A DNA stretch of 13,262 nucleotides, from assembly GCA_947628555.1 (NCBI GenBank), contig CANRAI010000023.1, forward strand, positions 1-13,262, read 5' to 3'. Positions within the stretch are counted from its first letter, which is position 1. Each line of letters begins with the position of its first letter. Positions 1 through 7,268 of the stretch are shown here, piece after piece. Source of the stretch: an uncultured Clostridia bacterium (GTDB taxonomy: Bacteria; Bacillota; Clostridia; Christensenellales; Borkfalkiaceae). The position numbers and the translations under genes were made by a program. The notes below the pieces were generated by a model, which ran no database searches, was not told where the DNA came from, and saw only the letters and a program-made list of their open reading frames with translations.

Positions 1-1167
1 GGCACGATAGGCGATATCGAAAGCCAGCCGTTTATAGAGGCTATAAGGCAGGTCGCGCGCGAAGTCGGCAGGGAAAATTGCTGCTTTATCCACGTAACCC
101 TCGTTCCGTATATTTCGGGTTCTGAGGAATTTAAATCCAAGCCTACGCAACATTCCGTAAAGGAATTGCAGGGAATGGGCATTAACCCCGACATAATTAT
201 GGCGAGGGTAGATTCCCCTCTTCCCAAGGACGTGCGCGCGAAAATAGCGATGTTCTGCAACGTTGAGCCGGAGTGCTGTATCGAAAATCTTACAATGCCC
301 GTCCTGTACCAATGCCCCATAATGCTTGAAGAAAGCAATTTTTCCACGATAGTTTGTAAAAAACTCAACCTCGACCCCCGCGTTATAGATCTTACGGAAT
401 GGAATAAAATGCTTAAAAAGGCGGCGGCATGCGATAAGACGGTGAAAATCGCGCTGTGCGGCAAGTACGTTCAGCTCCACGACGCGTATAAATCGGTTGC
501 GGAGGCGCTTGCGCACGCGGGTTATGATAATTCTGCCCGCGTAGATATCAAATGGGTCAACACCGAGGAACTTACAAAGGAAAATATAGCGGAAGCTTTA
601 AGCGATTGCAAGGGTATCCTTGTGCCGGGCGGTTTCGGCGGCCGCGGAGTAGAGGGCAAGGTTCTATGCGCGGAATACGCAAGGGTCAACAACGTGCCCT
701 ACCTCGGCATATGCCTGGGAATGCAGACGTCGGTTATCGAATTTGCCCGCAACGTTCTGGGCTATAAGGACGCAGATTCTTCCGAATTTGCGCCTCATTC
801 CAAGCACTGCGTAATAGATTTAATGCCCGACCAGCACGGCGTAAAAATGGGCGGAACAATGCGGCTGGGCGCGTATCCCTGCAAGGTGCTGGGCGAAAAA
901 ATGCGCATGGCGTACGGCTCTGAACTCATTTCCGAACGCCACCGCCACAGATACGAATTCAATAACGATTTCAGGGCGGAATTTGAAAAGGCGGGAATGA
1001 AAATCGCTGGCACATCGCCCGACGGGCTTCTCGTCGAAGCGGTGGAAATACCCGCTAACGACTTCTATGTCGGCGTGCAGTTCCATCCCGAATTTAAATC
1101 CCGCCCGCAAGCGGCGCATCCGCTTTTCCGCGAATTTGTAAAGGCGGCGGTGGAATACACAAAATAA
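1..1167 (+). CDS. pyrG: CTP synthase, 5'-truncated by window edge
   Basis: CTP synthase makes CTP from UTP, ATP and glutamine, the last step of pyrimidine nucleotide synthesis in the cytoplasm. The reading frame is open from base 1, so the gene begins outside the window. The visible 388 codons start at the GTIGDIES motif of the synthase domain, so roughly the first 140 residues are missing. They then run through the whole C-terminal class I glutamine amidotransferase domain. Visible there are the GKYV segment (from about base 460), the PGGFG oxyanion-loop motif, the nucleophilic Cys in GICLGMQ (codon 712-714), the MRLGAYPC and ISERHRHRYEFNN signatures, and the His/Glu of the QFHPEF triad (about 1078-1095). 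All expected catalytic residues in this part are present. The stop is TAA at 1165-1167, and dapL follows after 16 bases, suggesting co-transcription. The first internal ATG (166) is not a start, because family homology continues upstream of it. Confidence 0.97.
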   Translation, partial: GTIGDIESQPFIEAIRQVAREVGRENCCFIHVTLVPYISGSEEFKSKPTQHSVKELQGMGINPDIIMARVDSPLPKDVRAKIAMFCNVEPECCIENLTMPVLYQCPIMLEESNFSTIVCKKLNLDPRVIDLTEWNKMLKKAAACDKTVKIALCGKYVQLHDAYKSVAEALAHAGYDNSARVDIKWVNTEELTKENIAEALSDCKGILVPGGFGGRGVEGKVLCAEYARVNNVPYLGICLGMQTSVIEFARNVLGYKDADSSEFAPHSKHCVIDLMPDQHGVKMGGTMRLGAYPCKVLGEKMRMAYGSELISERHRHRYEFNNDFRAEFEKAGMKIAGTSPDGLLVEAVEIPANDFYVGVQFHPEFKSRPQAAHPLFREFVKAAVEYTK

Positions 1168-1183
1168 ATTTTTTAAGGTGTAA

Positions 1184-2371
1184 ATGAATTTCAATAAAAA
1201 TTTCAACAAGTTAGCGGAAAGCTATCTGTTCGCCGAGGTCGCCCGTCGCGCTTCGGCGTTTACATTTACACACCCCGATAAAAAATTATTGAATTTAGGC
1301 ATTGGCGACGTAACGCTGCCCCTCGCGCCCGAAGCGGTAAAGGCAGTGCGCGCGGCGGCGGAGGAGATGTCGGTTTCCAAAACTTTCAAGGGTTACGGCC
1401 CGTATGAAGGCTACGCTTTTTTACGGGAAGCGATTTCCGGATATTATTCTTCTTTGGGCGTCGGAATTTCTCCGCACGAAATTTTCGTTTCGGACGGAGC
1501 AAAAAGCGACCTCGGCAATATCCTCGATATTTTTTCCGTGGATAACACTGTTTTGATTCCCGACCCCGTCTATCCCGTATATGCGGATACAAACGTAATG
1601 GCGGGTCGGAAAATAATTTTTGCGGACGCCACCCCGCAAAACGGCTTTCTTCCAATGCCGGATGACGGCTTAAAAGCGGATATAATTTATATCTGTTCAC
1701 CGAATAACCCCACGGGGGCGGCATATTCAAAGGAACAACTGGCAAAATGGGTGGAATACGCGAACAGAAACGGTGCAATAATACTTTATGACGCGGCGTA
1801 CGAGGCGTTCGTGTCCGATGATTCGCTTGCCCGCTCGATATTCCAGGTTGAAGGCGCGCGCACATGCGCAATAGAAATTTGCTCGCTTTCCAAAACGGCG
1901 GGCTTCACGGGTATGCGGTGCGGCTATACGGTAATTTGCGGCGAACTTGAAAGAGAGGGCGTTTCTGCAAACAAACTTTGGCTTCGAAGACAGAGCGCTA
2001 AATTCAACGGAACGCCGTATATCGTCCAGCGGGGCGCCGCGGCTGTCTTTTCAAAAGAGGGACAAAGGCAGATAAAAGAAAATTTAGGCTATTATAAGGA
2101 AAACGCAAAAACGATATCGGGCGCGCTCGACGAGGCGGGGATTTTTTATACGGGCGGCAGAAATTCGCCTTACATATGGCTTCGTTGCCCGTTGGAATCC
2201 GACAGTTGGAGCTTTTTCGACTTTCTTCTAAACGAAGCGCAAATAGTAGGCACGCCCGGCGCGGGATTCGGAAAAAACGGCGAAGGTTTCTTCCGCCTTA
2301 CGGCTTTCGGCAGCGCGGAGGACACCCGCGAAGCCGCTTCAAGACTTAAAAATTTCTTTAAAAAATTATAA
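1184..2371 (+). CDS. dapL: LL-diaminopimelate aminotransferase
   Basis: This PLP-dependent class I/II aminotransferase converts tetrahydrodipicolinate plus glutamate directly to LL-2,6-diaminopimelate. It replaces the acyl-intermediate branch of lysine and peptidoglycan precursor synthesis. At 395 residues it has the normal family length. The N-terminus has the DapL-type pattern (LAESYLFAEVARR, then LNLGIGDVTLPL), followed by FKGYGPYEGY, the PDPVYPVY and SPNNPTGA motifs, and the Schiff-base Lys237 in SLSKTAGFTGMRCGY. The C-terminal GTPGAGFGKNGEGFFRLTAF segment also fits DapL better than generic aspartate aminotransferases. The ATG at 1184 is supported by AAGGTG at 1175-1180. The gene lies 16 bases after pyrG and 47 bases before malQ, with no terminator in either gap, so the three may form one transcript. 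Function is inferred from motifs; DapL is common in Clostridia that lack dapD/dapH. Confidence 0.95.
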   Translation: MNFNKNFNKLAESYLFAEVARRASAFTFTHPDKKLLNLGIGDVTLPLAPEAVKAVRAAAEEMSVSKTFKGYGPYEGYAFLREAISGYYSSLGVGISPHEIFVSDGAKSDLGNILDIFSVDNTVLIPDPVYPVYADTNVMAGRKIIFADATPQNGFLPMPDDGLKADIIYICSPNNPTGAAYSKEQLAKWVEYANRNGAIILYDAAYEAFVSDDSLARSIFQVEGARTCAIEICSLSKTAGFTGMRCGYTVICGELEREGVSANKLWLRRQSAKFNGTPYIVQRGAAAVFSKEGQRQIKENLGYYKENAKTISGALDEAGIFYTGGRNSPYIWLRCPLESDSWSFFDFLLNEAQIVGTPGAGFGKNGEGFFRLTAFGSAEDTREAASRLKNFFKKL

Positions 2372-2418
2372 AACTCAATACATATAGATAATTTTAAACG
2401 ATTTACATAAAAAACACT

Positions 2419-3117
2419 ATGGAAAACAGCATTAACCGCGGCGCAGGCATACTGTGCCATATATCCTCGCTTCCCGGCAAATACGGCATAGGCTCGCTCG
2501 GCCGTGAAGCCTACGCCTTTGCGGATTTTCTGAAAAAAAGCGGCGTAAAATTCTGGCAGATTCTGCCCCTCGTGCAAACGGGATTCGGCGACAGCCCCTA
2601 TCAATCCGTCTGCTGCAATTCGGGCAACCCTTATTTTATCGACCTCGAAACTTTGAATGAAGAGGGACTTTTGTCGGATGCCGAACTTAAAGGTTGCGTT
2701 ATGCCGGAGGGCTCAACCGACTATTCCGCGCTTTATGTAAACCGTTACGCGGCTTTGCGCATTGCTTATTCGCGTTTTGACATAAACGGCGAAGAATTTC
2801 TTAAATTTTTGTCGGACGGCGAATTTGAAGATTACGCCCTGTTTATGTCGCTGAAATCGAAGTATAAATGTCCGTTTGACGGCTTCCCCGCGGAATTTAA
2901 GCGCAGGAACGTAAAGGCGTTGGAGGAATTTAAAAAGTCGGTATATAAAAGCGAATATTGCTTTTGGCAATTCTTGCAATATGAATTTAACGCGCAGTGG
3001 AAAAAATTGAAAGAATACGTAAACTCCCTCGGCATAAAAATCATAGGCGACCTTCCGCTGTACGTCGCGTACGATTCCGCCGACGTTTGGGGACGTGCCG
3101 TTGTACGTTGCTTATGA
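2419..3117 (+). CDS. malQ: 4-alpha-glucanotransferase (amylomaltase), N-terminal fragment of a broken gene
   Basis: MalQ (GH77) transfers alpha-1,4-glucan chains between maltodextrins or glycogen in the cytoplasm. This frame holds only the N-terminal part. It shows GILCHISSLPGKYGIGSLG, then FWQILPLVQTGFGDSPYQS and NSGNPYFIDL, and reaches the GDLPLYVAYDSADVW strand at codons 209-224. After Trp224 (codon 3088-3090) the frame runs through 8 unrelated residues (GRAVVRCL) to a TGA. None of the three catalytic carboxylates is in this piece. The family normally continues directly into the sequence read in the next frame from about 3092. If Trp224 is joined to the second TGG (3131-3133), an intact 500-residue enzyme results, the usual MalQ length. 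The ATG at 2419 has no Shine-Dalgarno sequence in the 20 bases before it. As written, this fragment cannot be an active glucanotransferase alone. The cause is either true gene damage or an assembly artefact. Confidence 0.9.
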   Translation: MENSINRGAGILCHISSLPGKYGIGSLGREAYAFADFLKKSGVKFWQILPLVQTGFGDSPYQSVCCNSGNPYFIDLETLNEEGLLSDAELKGCVMPEGSTDYSALYVNRYAALRIAYSRFDINGEEFLKFLSDGEFEDYALFMSLKSKYKCPFDGFPAEFKRRNVKALEEFKKSVYKSEYCFWQFLQYEFNAQWKKLKEYVNSLGIKIIGDLPLYVAYDSADVWGRAVVRCL

Positions 3118-3133
3118 TTCGTCTGACGTCTGG
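3049..3133 (+). repeat. Out-of-frame, synonymously diverged direct duplication within malQ
   Basis: Copy 1 is 3049-3090 and copy 2 is 3092-3133, offset by 43 bases. Read in their own frames, they give GDLPLYVAYDSADVW-like and DVPLYVAYDSSDVW. Of 14 codons, 12 encode the same residue (the differences are Leu/Val and Ala/Ser). Yet the DNA differs at 10 of 42 positions, mostly third-codon bases. Because 43 is not a multiple of three, the duplication moves the gene into another frame and truncates the first piece. Confidence 0.9.
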
Positions 3134-3964
3134 CGCCGCCCCGAACTTTTCAAGCTTGACGAAGATTTGAAACCGACGCATGTTGCAGGCGTTCCCCCCG
3201 ATTATTTTTCGGCGGAGGGTCAGCTTTGGGGCAATCCGCTGTATGATTGGGAGGCAATGGAAGCGGAGGACTACGGCTGGTGGATAAACCGCATAAGGCG
3301 CGCCGCAGGGCTGTATGATATAATACGTATCGACCATTTCCGCGGTCTGGACCGCTATTATTCCGTGCCAGCGGGCGCAAAGACGGCGGCTTGCGGGGAA
3401 TGGCTGGAAGGTCCGAAATTAAAATTGTTCGAACATATCAAGGCTGCGCTCGGCGACGTATGTATTATAGCCGAAGATTTGGGCGTTCTTGACGACGGCG
3501 TGATTGCCTTGCGCGAAAAAACGGGTTTTCCGGGAATGAAAATTCTGCAATTCGCGTTTGACGGCAATCCCGAAAATCCCTATCTTCCGGCAAACATACC
3601 TACGGATTCTGTGGTCTATACGGGCACCCACGACAACAGCACGACCCTCGGATTTTTAAAAGAAATGGACGGCGCGCGTTTCAAGGAATTCAAAAAAATG
3701 CTTGCTGCCGCGCTCGAATGGGAAAATGCGGAGTATTCGTTTGTTAACCGCAAACAAACCGCCCGCGCTGTCTGCGCATGCGCGTTTGCTTCCGCCGCAA
3801 AGCTTGCGGTAATTCCCGTGCAGGACTTGCTTTTGCTGGACGATTCGGCACGGATGAACACTCCGTCCCGTCCTTGCGGCAACTGGAAATTCCGCTTGAA
3901 AGAAATCCCTTCCCGCAACTATATTGCTGTTTTAAAGAAATTCGTATCCCTATACAAAAGATAA
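3095..3964 (+). CDS. malQ: 4-alpha-glucanotransferase (amylomaltase), C-terminal catalytic fragment of a broken gene
   Basis: This is the continuation of MalQ, shifted +1 relative to the upstream piece. It carries the GH77 signatures in order: GVPPDYFSAEGQLWGNPLYDW, the nucleophile Asp80 in RIDHFRG (codon 3332-3334), the acid/base Glu127 in IIAEDLG (3473-3475), Asp180 in GTHDNSTT (3632-3634), and the C-terminal ARMNTPS...GNWKFRL block. All catalytic residues are therefore here. The GTG at 3095 is only the first possible in-frame start. It lies inside the conserved strand (DVPLYVAYDSSDVW) and has no well-spaced ribosome binding site, so independent translation is doubtful. The coding sequence to the TAA at 3962-3964 is otherwise undamaged, with no second stop or frameshift. 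That argues the break is recent or is not present in the living cell. Palindromic terminator-like hairpins follow at 3977 and 4026. Confidence 0.88.
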   Translation: MPLYVAYDSSDVWRRPELFKLDEDLKPTHVAGVPPDYFSAEGQLWGNPLYDWEAMEAEDYGWWINRIRRAAGLYDIIRIDHFRGLDRYYSVPAGAKTAACGEWLEGPKLKLFEHIKAALGDVCIIAEDLGVLDDGVIALREKTGFPGMKILQFAFDGNPENPYLPANIPTDSVVYTGTHDNSTTLGFLKEMDGARFKEFKKMLAAALEWENAEYSFVNRKQTARAVCACAFASAAKLAVIPVQDLLLLDDSARMNTPSRPCGNWKFRLKEIPSRNYIAVLKKFVSLYKR

Positions 3965-3976
3965 AATTTTAAATGA

Positions 3977-4014
3977 AATATGCCGCGGGCGCTTCCAAGC
4001 GCCCGCGGCATATT
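3977..4014. terminator. GC-rich perfect palindrome after malQ
   Basis: Two 18-base arms (3977-3994 and 3997-4014) are perfectly complementary around a 2-base centre, with a core of TGCCGCGGGCGC. The hairpin lies 12 bases after the malQ stop, between convergent malQ and spoIIE. The + strand continues as ATTTAA rather than a full T-run, so it may act together with the next hairpin. The symmetric placement suits termination from both sides. Confidence 0.75.
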
Positions 4015-4025
4015 ATTTAAATGAC

Positions 4026-4051
4026 AAAAACGCAATATATTTTGCGTTTTT
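4026..4051. terminator. Bidirectional rho-independent terminator between malQ and spoIIE
   Basis: The arms AAAAACGCAA (4026-4035) and TTGCGTTTTT (4042-4051) flank a 6-base loop. The A-run before and T-run after the GC core give a T-rich 3' arm in both directions. That is the classic shape of a bidirectional terminator for convergent genes. The right arm overlaps the spoIIE stop codon (4050-4052) by two bases. Confidence 0.8.
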
Positions 4052-6323
4052 ATTCGGCCGTATTGTCAAAAAGTCGGGTGCAGACCACCGTCATATCGTC
4101 CGAAGCGATTCGCCCCGAACGGTCGAGCGCGCCCGCAAGTATTTTTTCCGCAAGGCTTTGGGGGTTCAAAGGTTTCAGACCCTGCAAAAATTCGTATAAA
4201 TCGGTAGCCGAGGGGAAGGAGGAGGTGATACCGTCGCTCATAAATACCACCAAATCCCCGCTTTTCAGCGTTTCGGCGCATACGGCGGGTTTCAGATTGT
4301 CCAAAATTCCGAGGGGCAGCGAGTTGCTTTCAAGTACCTTTATTTTGCCCTCGCGCATAATTATTCCCGCGGGCGACCCTATTTTTACGAAGTCCGCCCT
4401 GCCCGTTTCAAGGTTGACCGCCGCAATGTCGATACAGGCGAAACGCTCTTCTCGGTTGAAGGACAACAGCTTGTTTATGGTGTTCATGACCGTATCTGCG
4501 GGCATTTCCGCGCGGTAAAACGCCTCTATAAGCGAAATCGCCGCCTCGCTTACTTTTCTTGCGTAAACGCCGCTGCCCATTCCGTCGGAAAGCGCCATTA
4601 AAAAGGAGTGTTCGTTAATCCTTATCACGGAGTGGGTGTCGCCCGAAACTTTTTCGCCCTTTTTAACGGCGTAAGCCACGCCGAAAGCCGCGTCCAGCCG
4701 CGGCGGGGGAGTGAAAACAAGGCAGGTTTTTTGACCGTCGTAGGCAAGCTTGTCCTTTAAAACGTACCGCCTGCCCAAGGCGTCTTTGAGAACGCCGCAC
4801 ATAGCTTTTGGATTGTAATTGCCGCACACGGCAACGCTAATTTCGCCGTATAAGTCGTCTATCTGCACTTCGGGGCAGGAAATTCCCCGCGCCTGAAAGG
4901 CTTTTTTCACTTCCGTCTCCAATTCCCTGTATTGCCCCGTAGTTCGGTTAAGCTCAACGGCACATTCTTTCATTACTTCCGCAACGCCGTGCGCCTGGTC
5001 GGCAAGAAGTTTTCTCCCCGAGCGGGCGTTTTCGGCTTCCGTCATATACTTGCGGTATTCGTTCAGAATAAAGTTCAGTTCGTTCATTACTATTGAGGGA
5101 GAAGCGCAGACGGTAGTCACTTCCGACGGCAAATCGATAAGATTTACCCTGCCTTTGAGACAACCTGAATCGATAAGTCTGCGAAAGCCCGTATATACGG
5201 CTGTTTTTTCGCATTTTTTTGCGCGTTCGCACGTGCCGCAGCAGCGTTCTTTAAGCTGTAAATACATTAGTTCGCGGGCGGGGGAATCGTCCGCGCCGTC
5301 GTCTAACGAAAGGAAGGCACATTCTATTTCGCGGAAAAGTTCGGAAATTTTATATAGCCTTTCGCCCGTCCGCCTGCGGCTGCGGGTCACGGCGCTTTGT
5401 TCAAGCACCTGTTCACATTCAAGCCGCCTTTTTAAATTTTCAAGCTTTTTCGTCTGCGGAAGAGAGGCGGTCGCGCAGCCCGTAAACAGCAGAAAGGCGA
5501 ATAAAATTATAAGCGGCATCGGGCAATCGAAGCACCCCGTAAGGTACATATAGCCCGCCGTCAGCCCGCCCGAAATGACGGCGGGGGCGAATCTGCCCAA
5601 ATTCAGAAAAAGCAGCGCAGCCGTGGAAATTATGACGTACGCCGTGACGGGTTCGAGGTTCAATTCCACAAGCGCGTGGGGCAAAGCCAGCGTAATTGCG
5701 GCGATGACTGAGGCGGGGGAGCGGGCTAATCTTGTAAAAAACGCTATCGCGCCCGCGGCGAAACACAGATAAAAGGACTGACCCGCAAGCGAATAAAGTC
5801 CCGCGCCCGCGGCAGTGAATACCACGGCTATGCAGACGATTTCGTCCTCGCGCAGGCGGCAGCGGTAAATTCTGAAAAGCAGCGCGTAAACCGTTTTAAA
5901 GCAGAAATAGGCGAACGCCGCGGCTACGGCGGCGGCTATGGCTTTAATTATATAGGGATTAAGACCCGTCATCGACCCGAATCCACGCCATGGCGAAAAA
6001 ATCACATAGGGCGCAAGGGCTATGGCGAGATATACCGCGCCCTCGAATTTAAGTTTTCTTCCCGAGCGGCGGTACAAAAAAACTATTACGGATAAAAACG
6101 CCCCGTCGAAGAGGGCAAGAACGCTGTAAACCAAACTTAAATTCGCCGCGGAGGCAATCACGTACAAAGCGGGCGTAATAATTACGTTGGTTCCGCAAGC
6201 CAGCATGGAAAAGCACAGCCCGAGTGACAGCGGCACGTCCGGCAAAGCGTAATTTATAAGCGCGGCGGCTGTTGCGTAAGATATGTACAGCGCGACTGTT
6301 TTGAAATTTATTTTAAGCGGCAT
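4050..6323 (-). CDS. spoIIE: Stage II sporulation protein E, PP2C-type serine phosphatase
   Basis: SpoIIE is a membrane phosphatase at the asymmetric septum. It dephosphorylates the anti-anti-sigma factor SpoIIAA and so releases sigma-F in the forespore. From the ATG at 6323 the protein has 757 residues. A long N-terminal half contains about ten hydrophobic segments, followed by a linker with a Cys cluster (CCGTCERAKKC) as in other clostridial SpoIIE proteins, and then a C-terminal PP2C domain. Metal-site motifs visible there are SGDTHS (Asp562), LSDGMGSG (Asp580), MSDGI (Asp697) and SDDMTVV (Asp742/743), with PLGIL between. All are intact. The frame can be extended to a TTG at 6353, but neither start has a ribosome binding site. 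I prefer 6323 because a TATAAT lies 6 bases upstream, implying a leaderless transcript. The gene is monocistronic, divergent from spoIVFA and convergent with malQ. It is expected to be under Spo0A and sigma-A in related species; no clear 0A box was seen. Confidence 0.95.
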   Translation of the reverse strand: MPLKINFKTVALYISYATAAALINYALPDVPLSLGLCFSMLACGTNVIITPALYVIASAANLSLVYSVLALFDGAFLSVIVFLYRRSGRKLKFEGAVYLAIALAPYVIFSPWRGFGSMTGLNPYIIKAIAAAVAAAFAYFCFKTVYALLFRIYRCRLREDEIVCIAVVFTAAGAGLYSLAGQSFYLCFAAGAIAFFTRLARSPASVIAAITLALPHALVELNLEPVTAYVIISTAALLFLNLGRFAPAVISGGLTAGYMYLTGCFDCPMPLIILFAFLLFTGCATASLPQTKKLENLKRRLECEQVLEQSAVTRSRRRTGERLYKISELFREIECAFLSLDDGADDSPARELMYLQLKERCCGTCERAKKCEKTAVYTGFRRLIDSGCLKGRVNLIDLPSEVTTVCASPSIVMNELNFILNEYRKYMTEAENARSGRKLLADQAHGVAEVMKECAVELNRTTGQYRELETEVKKAFQARGISCPEVQIDDLYGEISVAVCGNYNPKAMCGVLKDALGRRYVLKDKLAYDGQKTCLVFTPPPRLDAAFGVAYAVKKGEKVSGDTHSVIRINEHSFLMALSDGMGSGVYARKVSEAAISLIEAFYRAEMPADTVMNTINKLLSFNREERFACIDIAAVNLETGRADFVKIGSPAGIIMREGKIKVLESNSLPLGILDNLKPAVCAETLKSGDLVVFMSDGITSSFPSATDLYEFLQGLKPLNPQSLAEKILAGALDRSGRIASDDMTVVCTRLFDNTAE

Positions 6324-6329
6324 AGCGCG

Positions 6330-6335
6330 ATTATA
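6330..6335 (-). promoter_or_regulatory. Candidate -10 box of spoIIE (TATAAT), leaderless arrangement
   Basis: On the minus strand a perfect TATAAT ends 6 bases before the spoIIE ATG (6323-6321), so transcription would begin at or next to the start codon. No good -35 hexamer is seen at 16-18 bases. This could fit an activator-dependent (Spo0A-type) promoter, but chance in AT-rich spacer DNA is possible. Confidence 0.45.
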
Positions 6336-6370
6336 TAATAAAGCCGTCCGCAAAATTTGTACTCTGTTGC

Positions 6371-6397
6371 GGAAAAATATGTTATTTCATATTTTCC
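6371..6397. repeat. Inverted repeat in spoIIE-spoIVFA divergent spacer
   Basis: GGAAAAATATG (6371-6381) and CATATTTTCC (6388-6397) pair around a 6-base loop, with one extra A bulged in the left arm. The repeat lies between divergent spoIIE and spoIVFA, about 50 bases upstream of the spoIIE start. It could be an operator or an RNA hairpin. No T-run follows on either strand, so it is not a standard terminator. The rest of the spacer (6398-6525) shows no promoter I can defend. Confidence 0.5.
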
Positions 6398-6536
6398 GGC
6401 GGTTTTGCTCTCGGACGGGCTATGGGTAATGCGCTCGGAAAAAAGAGCTTCATTATATTCTTAAAGGCTGAAAAATGTTCTAAACGGCTTGTCCGCGGAA
6501 TATATTAAGGTAGATTTAAATTTTCGGAGGCACATT

Positions 6537-7268
6537 ATGCAGGAAATTGATTACGCCGAAATGCTTGAAATTCCCGTAAGCACGGTGAACGTAACCAAAA
6601 AAAGAAGTTTTTTCAAACGCAAAGAAACCCCGCGCGAGGAATTGAAAGAGCAGGTAGTTGACAGCGTGAACGAGCGCGTAGGCGCGTATGTGGAGGCGGA
6701 AAATCTTTCCGACCCCCCCGCAAAACAGCCGCGCATAAAATTCGCAAAGGACAGGGAGAGCATTATACTTTTCAGCGAAATCGCCGCCGTGTGCGTTATT
6801 GCTATGGCGATATTCCTGACTAATATATTCATGCCCACAAGCGTAATAAATACGTTTATTTCTTCGCTTACCAACAACAATTCGCAGCCGACCACTGAGC
6901 CGACGTATAACGAATTAAAGCTATCTTCGGTAGTAAGCGACTTTTCGGACGCCGACGTAAACATATCGGACAGCGGAGTAATAACTTTTACTGCTGATGG
7001 CTGCGTATATCCCGTCTGCGACGGAACAATAGCTTCCGTTTCATTCCAAAACGACAAGTACGTGGTTGAAATCGCGCATACGTCCTCGTTTTCAAGCGTC
7101 GTCACGGGGCTTAAAGACGTATATCTTAACGTCGGCGACAAGGCGCGCGGGAATCTGCCTTTCGCTTATTCCGACGGGCAGAACGAAGTCAGCGTAAGCC
7201 TTTACGACGGAGACAATCTTCTGAACTGCTTCTCGCTTTCGGGCGAAGTTCCCGTCTGGAATTCGTGA
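6537..7268 (+). CDS. spoIVFA: Stage IV sporulation protein FA-like, membrane protein with degenerate M23 (LytM) domain
   Basis: SpoIVFA is the partner that holds and restrains the intramembrane protease SpoIVFB in the mother-cell membrane around the forespore. The 243-residue protein has a charged N-terminal region with Lys/Arg-rich stretches. One membrane segment follows (about residues 76-99, SIILFSEIAAVCVIAMAIFL), then a Ser/Asn/Thr-rich linker and a C-terminal M23-like fold. The M23 pattern is recognisable in DGTIASV, YVVEIAHTSSFSSVVTGL and VYLNVGDKARG, but the zinc and catalytic positions (for example the His of the usual HLS motif) are not kept. This matches the catalytically dead domain of SpoIVFA. 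The ATG at 6537 is chosen over an upstream in-frame start at 6489 because GGAGG lies at 6526-6530. The gene overlaps spoIVFB by 4 bases, indicating translational coupling. SpoIIQ also has an M23 domain, but the SpoIVFB neighbour favours SpoIVFA. Confidence 0.85.
   Translation: MQEIDYAEMLEIPVSTVNVTKKRSFFKRKETPREELKEQVVDSVNERVGAYVEAENLSDPPAKQPRIKFAKDRESIILFSEIAAVCVIAMAIFLTNIFMPTSVINTFISSLTNNNSQPTTEPTYNELKLSSVVSDFSDADVNISDSGVITFTADGCVYPVCDGTIASVSFQNDKYVVEIAHTSSFSSVVTGLKDVYLNVGDKARGNLPFAYSDGQNEVSVSLYDGDNLLNCFSLSGEVPVWNS

Noticed and set aside
1386..1871. 161-codon minus-strand frame inside dapL
   Set aside because: It is a shadow of a fully conserved gene, with no domain or start signal.
5050..5553. 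167-codon + strand frame inside spoIIE
   Set aside because: It is antisense to the spoIIE region encoding the Cys-cluster linker and adjoining membrane segments. It is compositionally a shadow.
6398..6470. Possible small RNA or tRNA in the spoIIE/spoIVFA spacer
   Set aside because: No cloverleaf, T-loop motif or terminator is present; only a weak GCTCT...AGAGC complementarity.
6453..6526. Possible sigma-E promoter for spoIVFA (TTATATT at 6453 or GAATATA at 6498)
   Set aside because: Each has a fair -35, but the sequence at the required spacing matches the -10 consensus at only 2-3 of 8 positions.
6489..6536. Upstream in-frame start for spoIVFA at 6489
   Set aside because: It would place GGAGG (6526-6530) inside the gene. 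The ATG at 6537 is correctly spaced after it.
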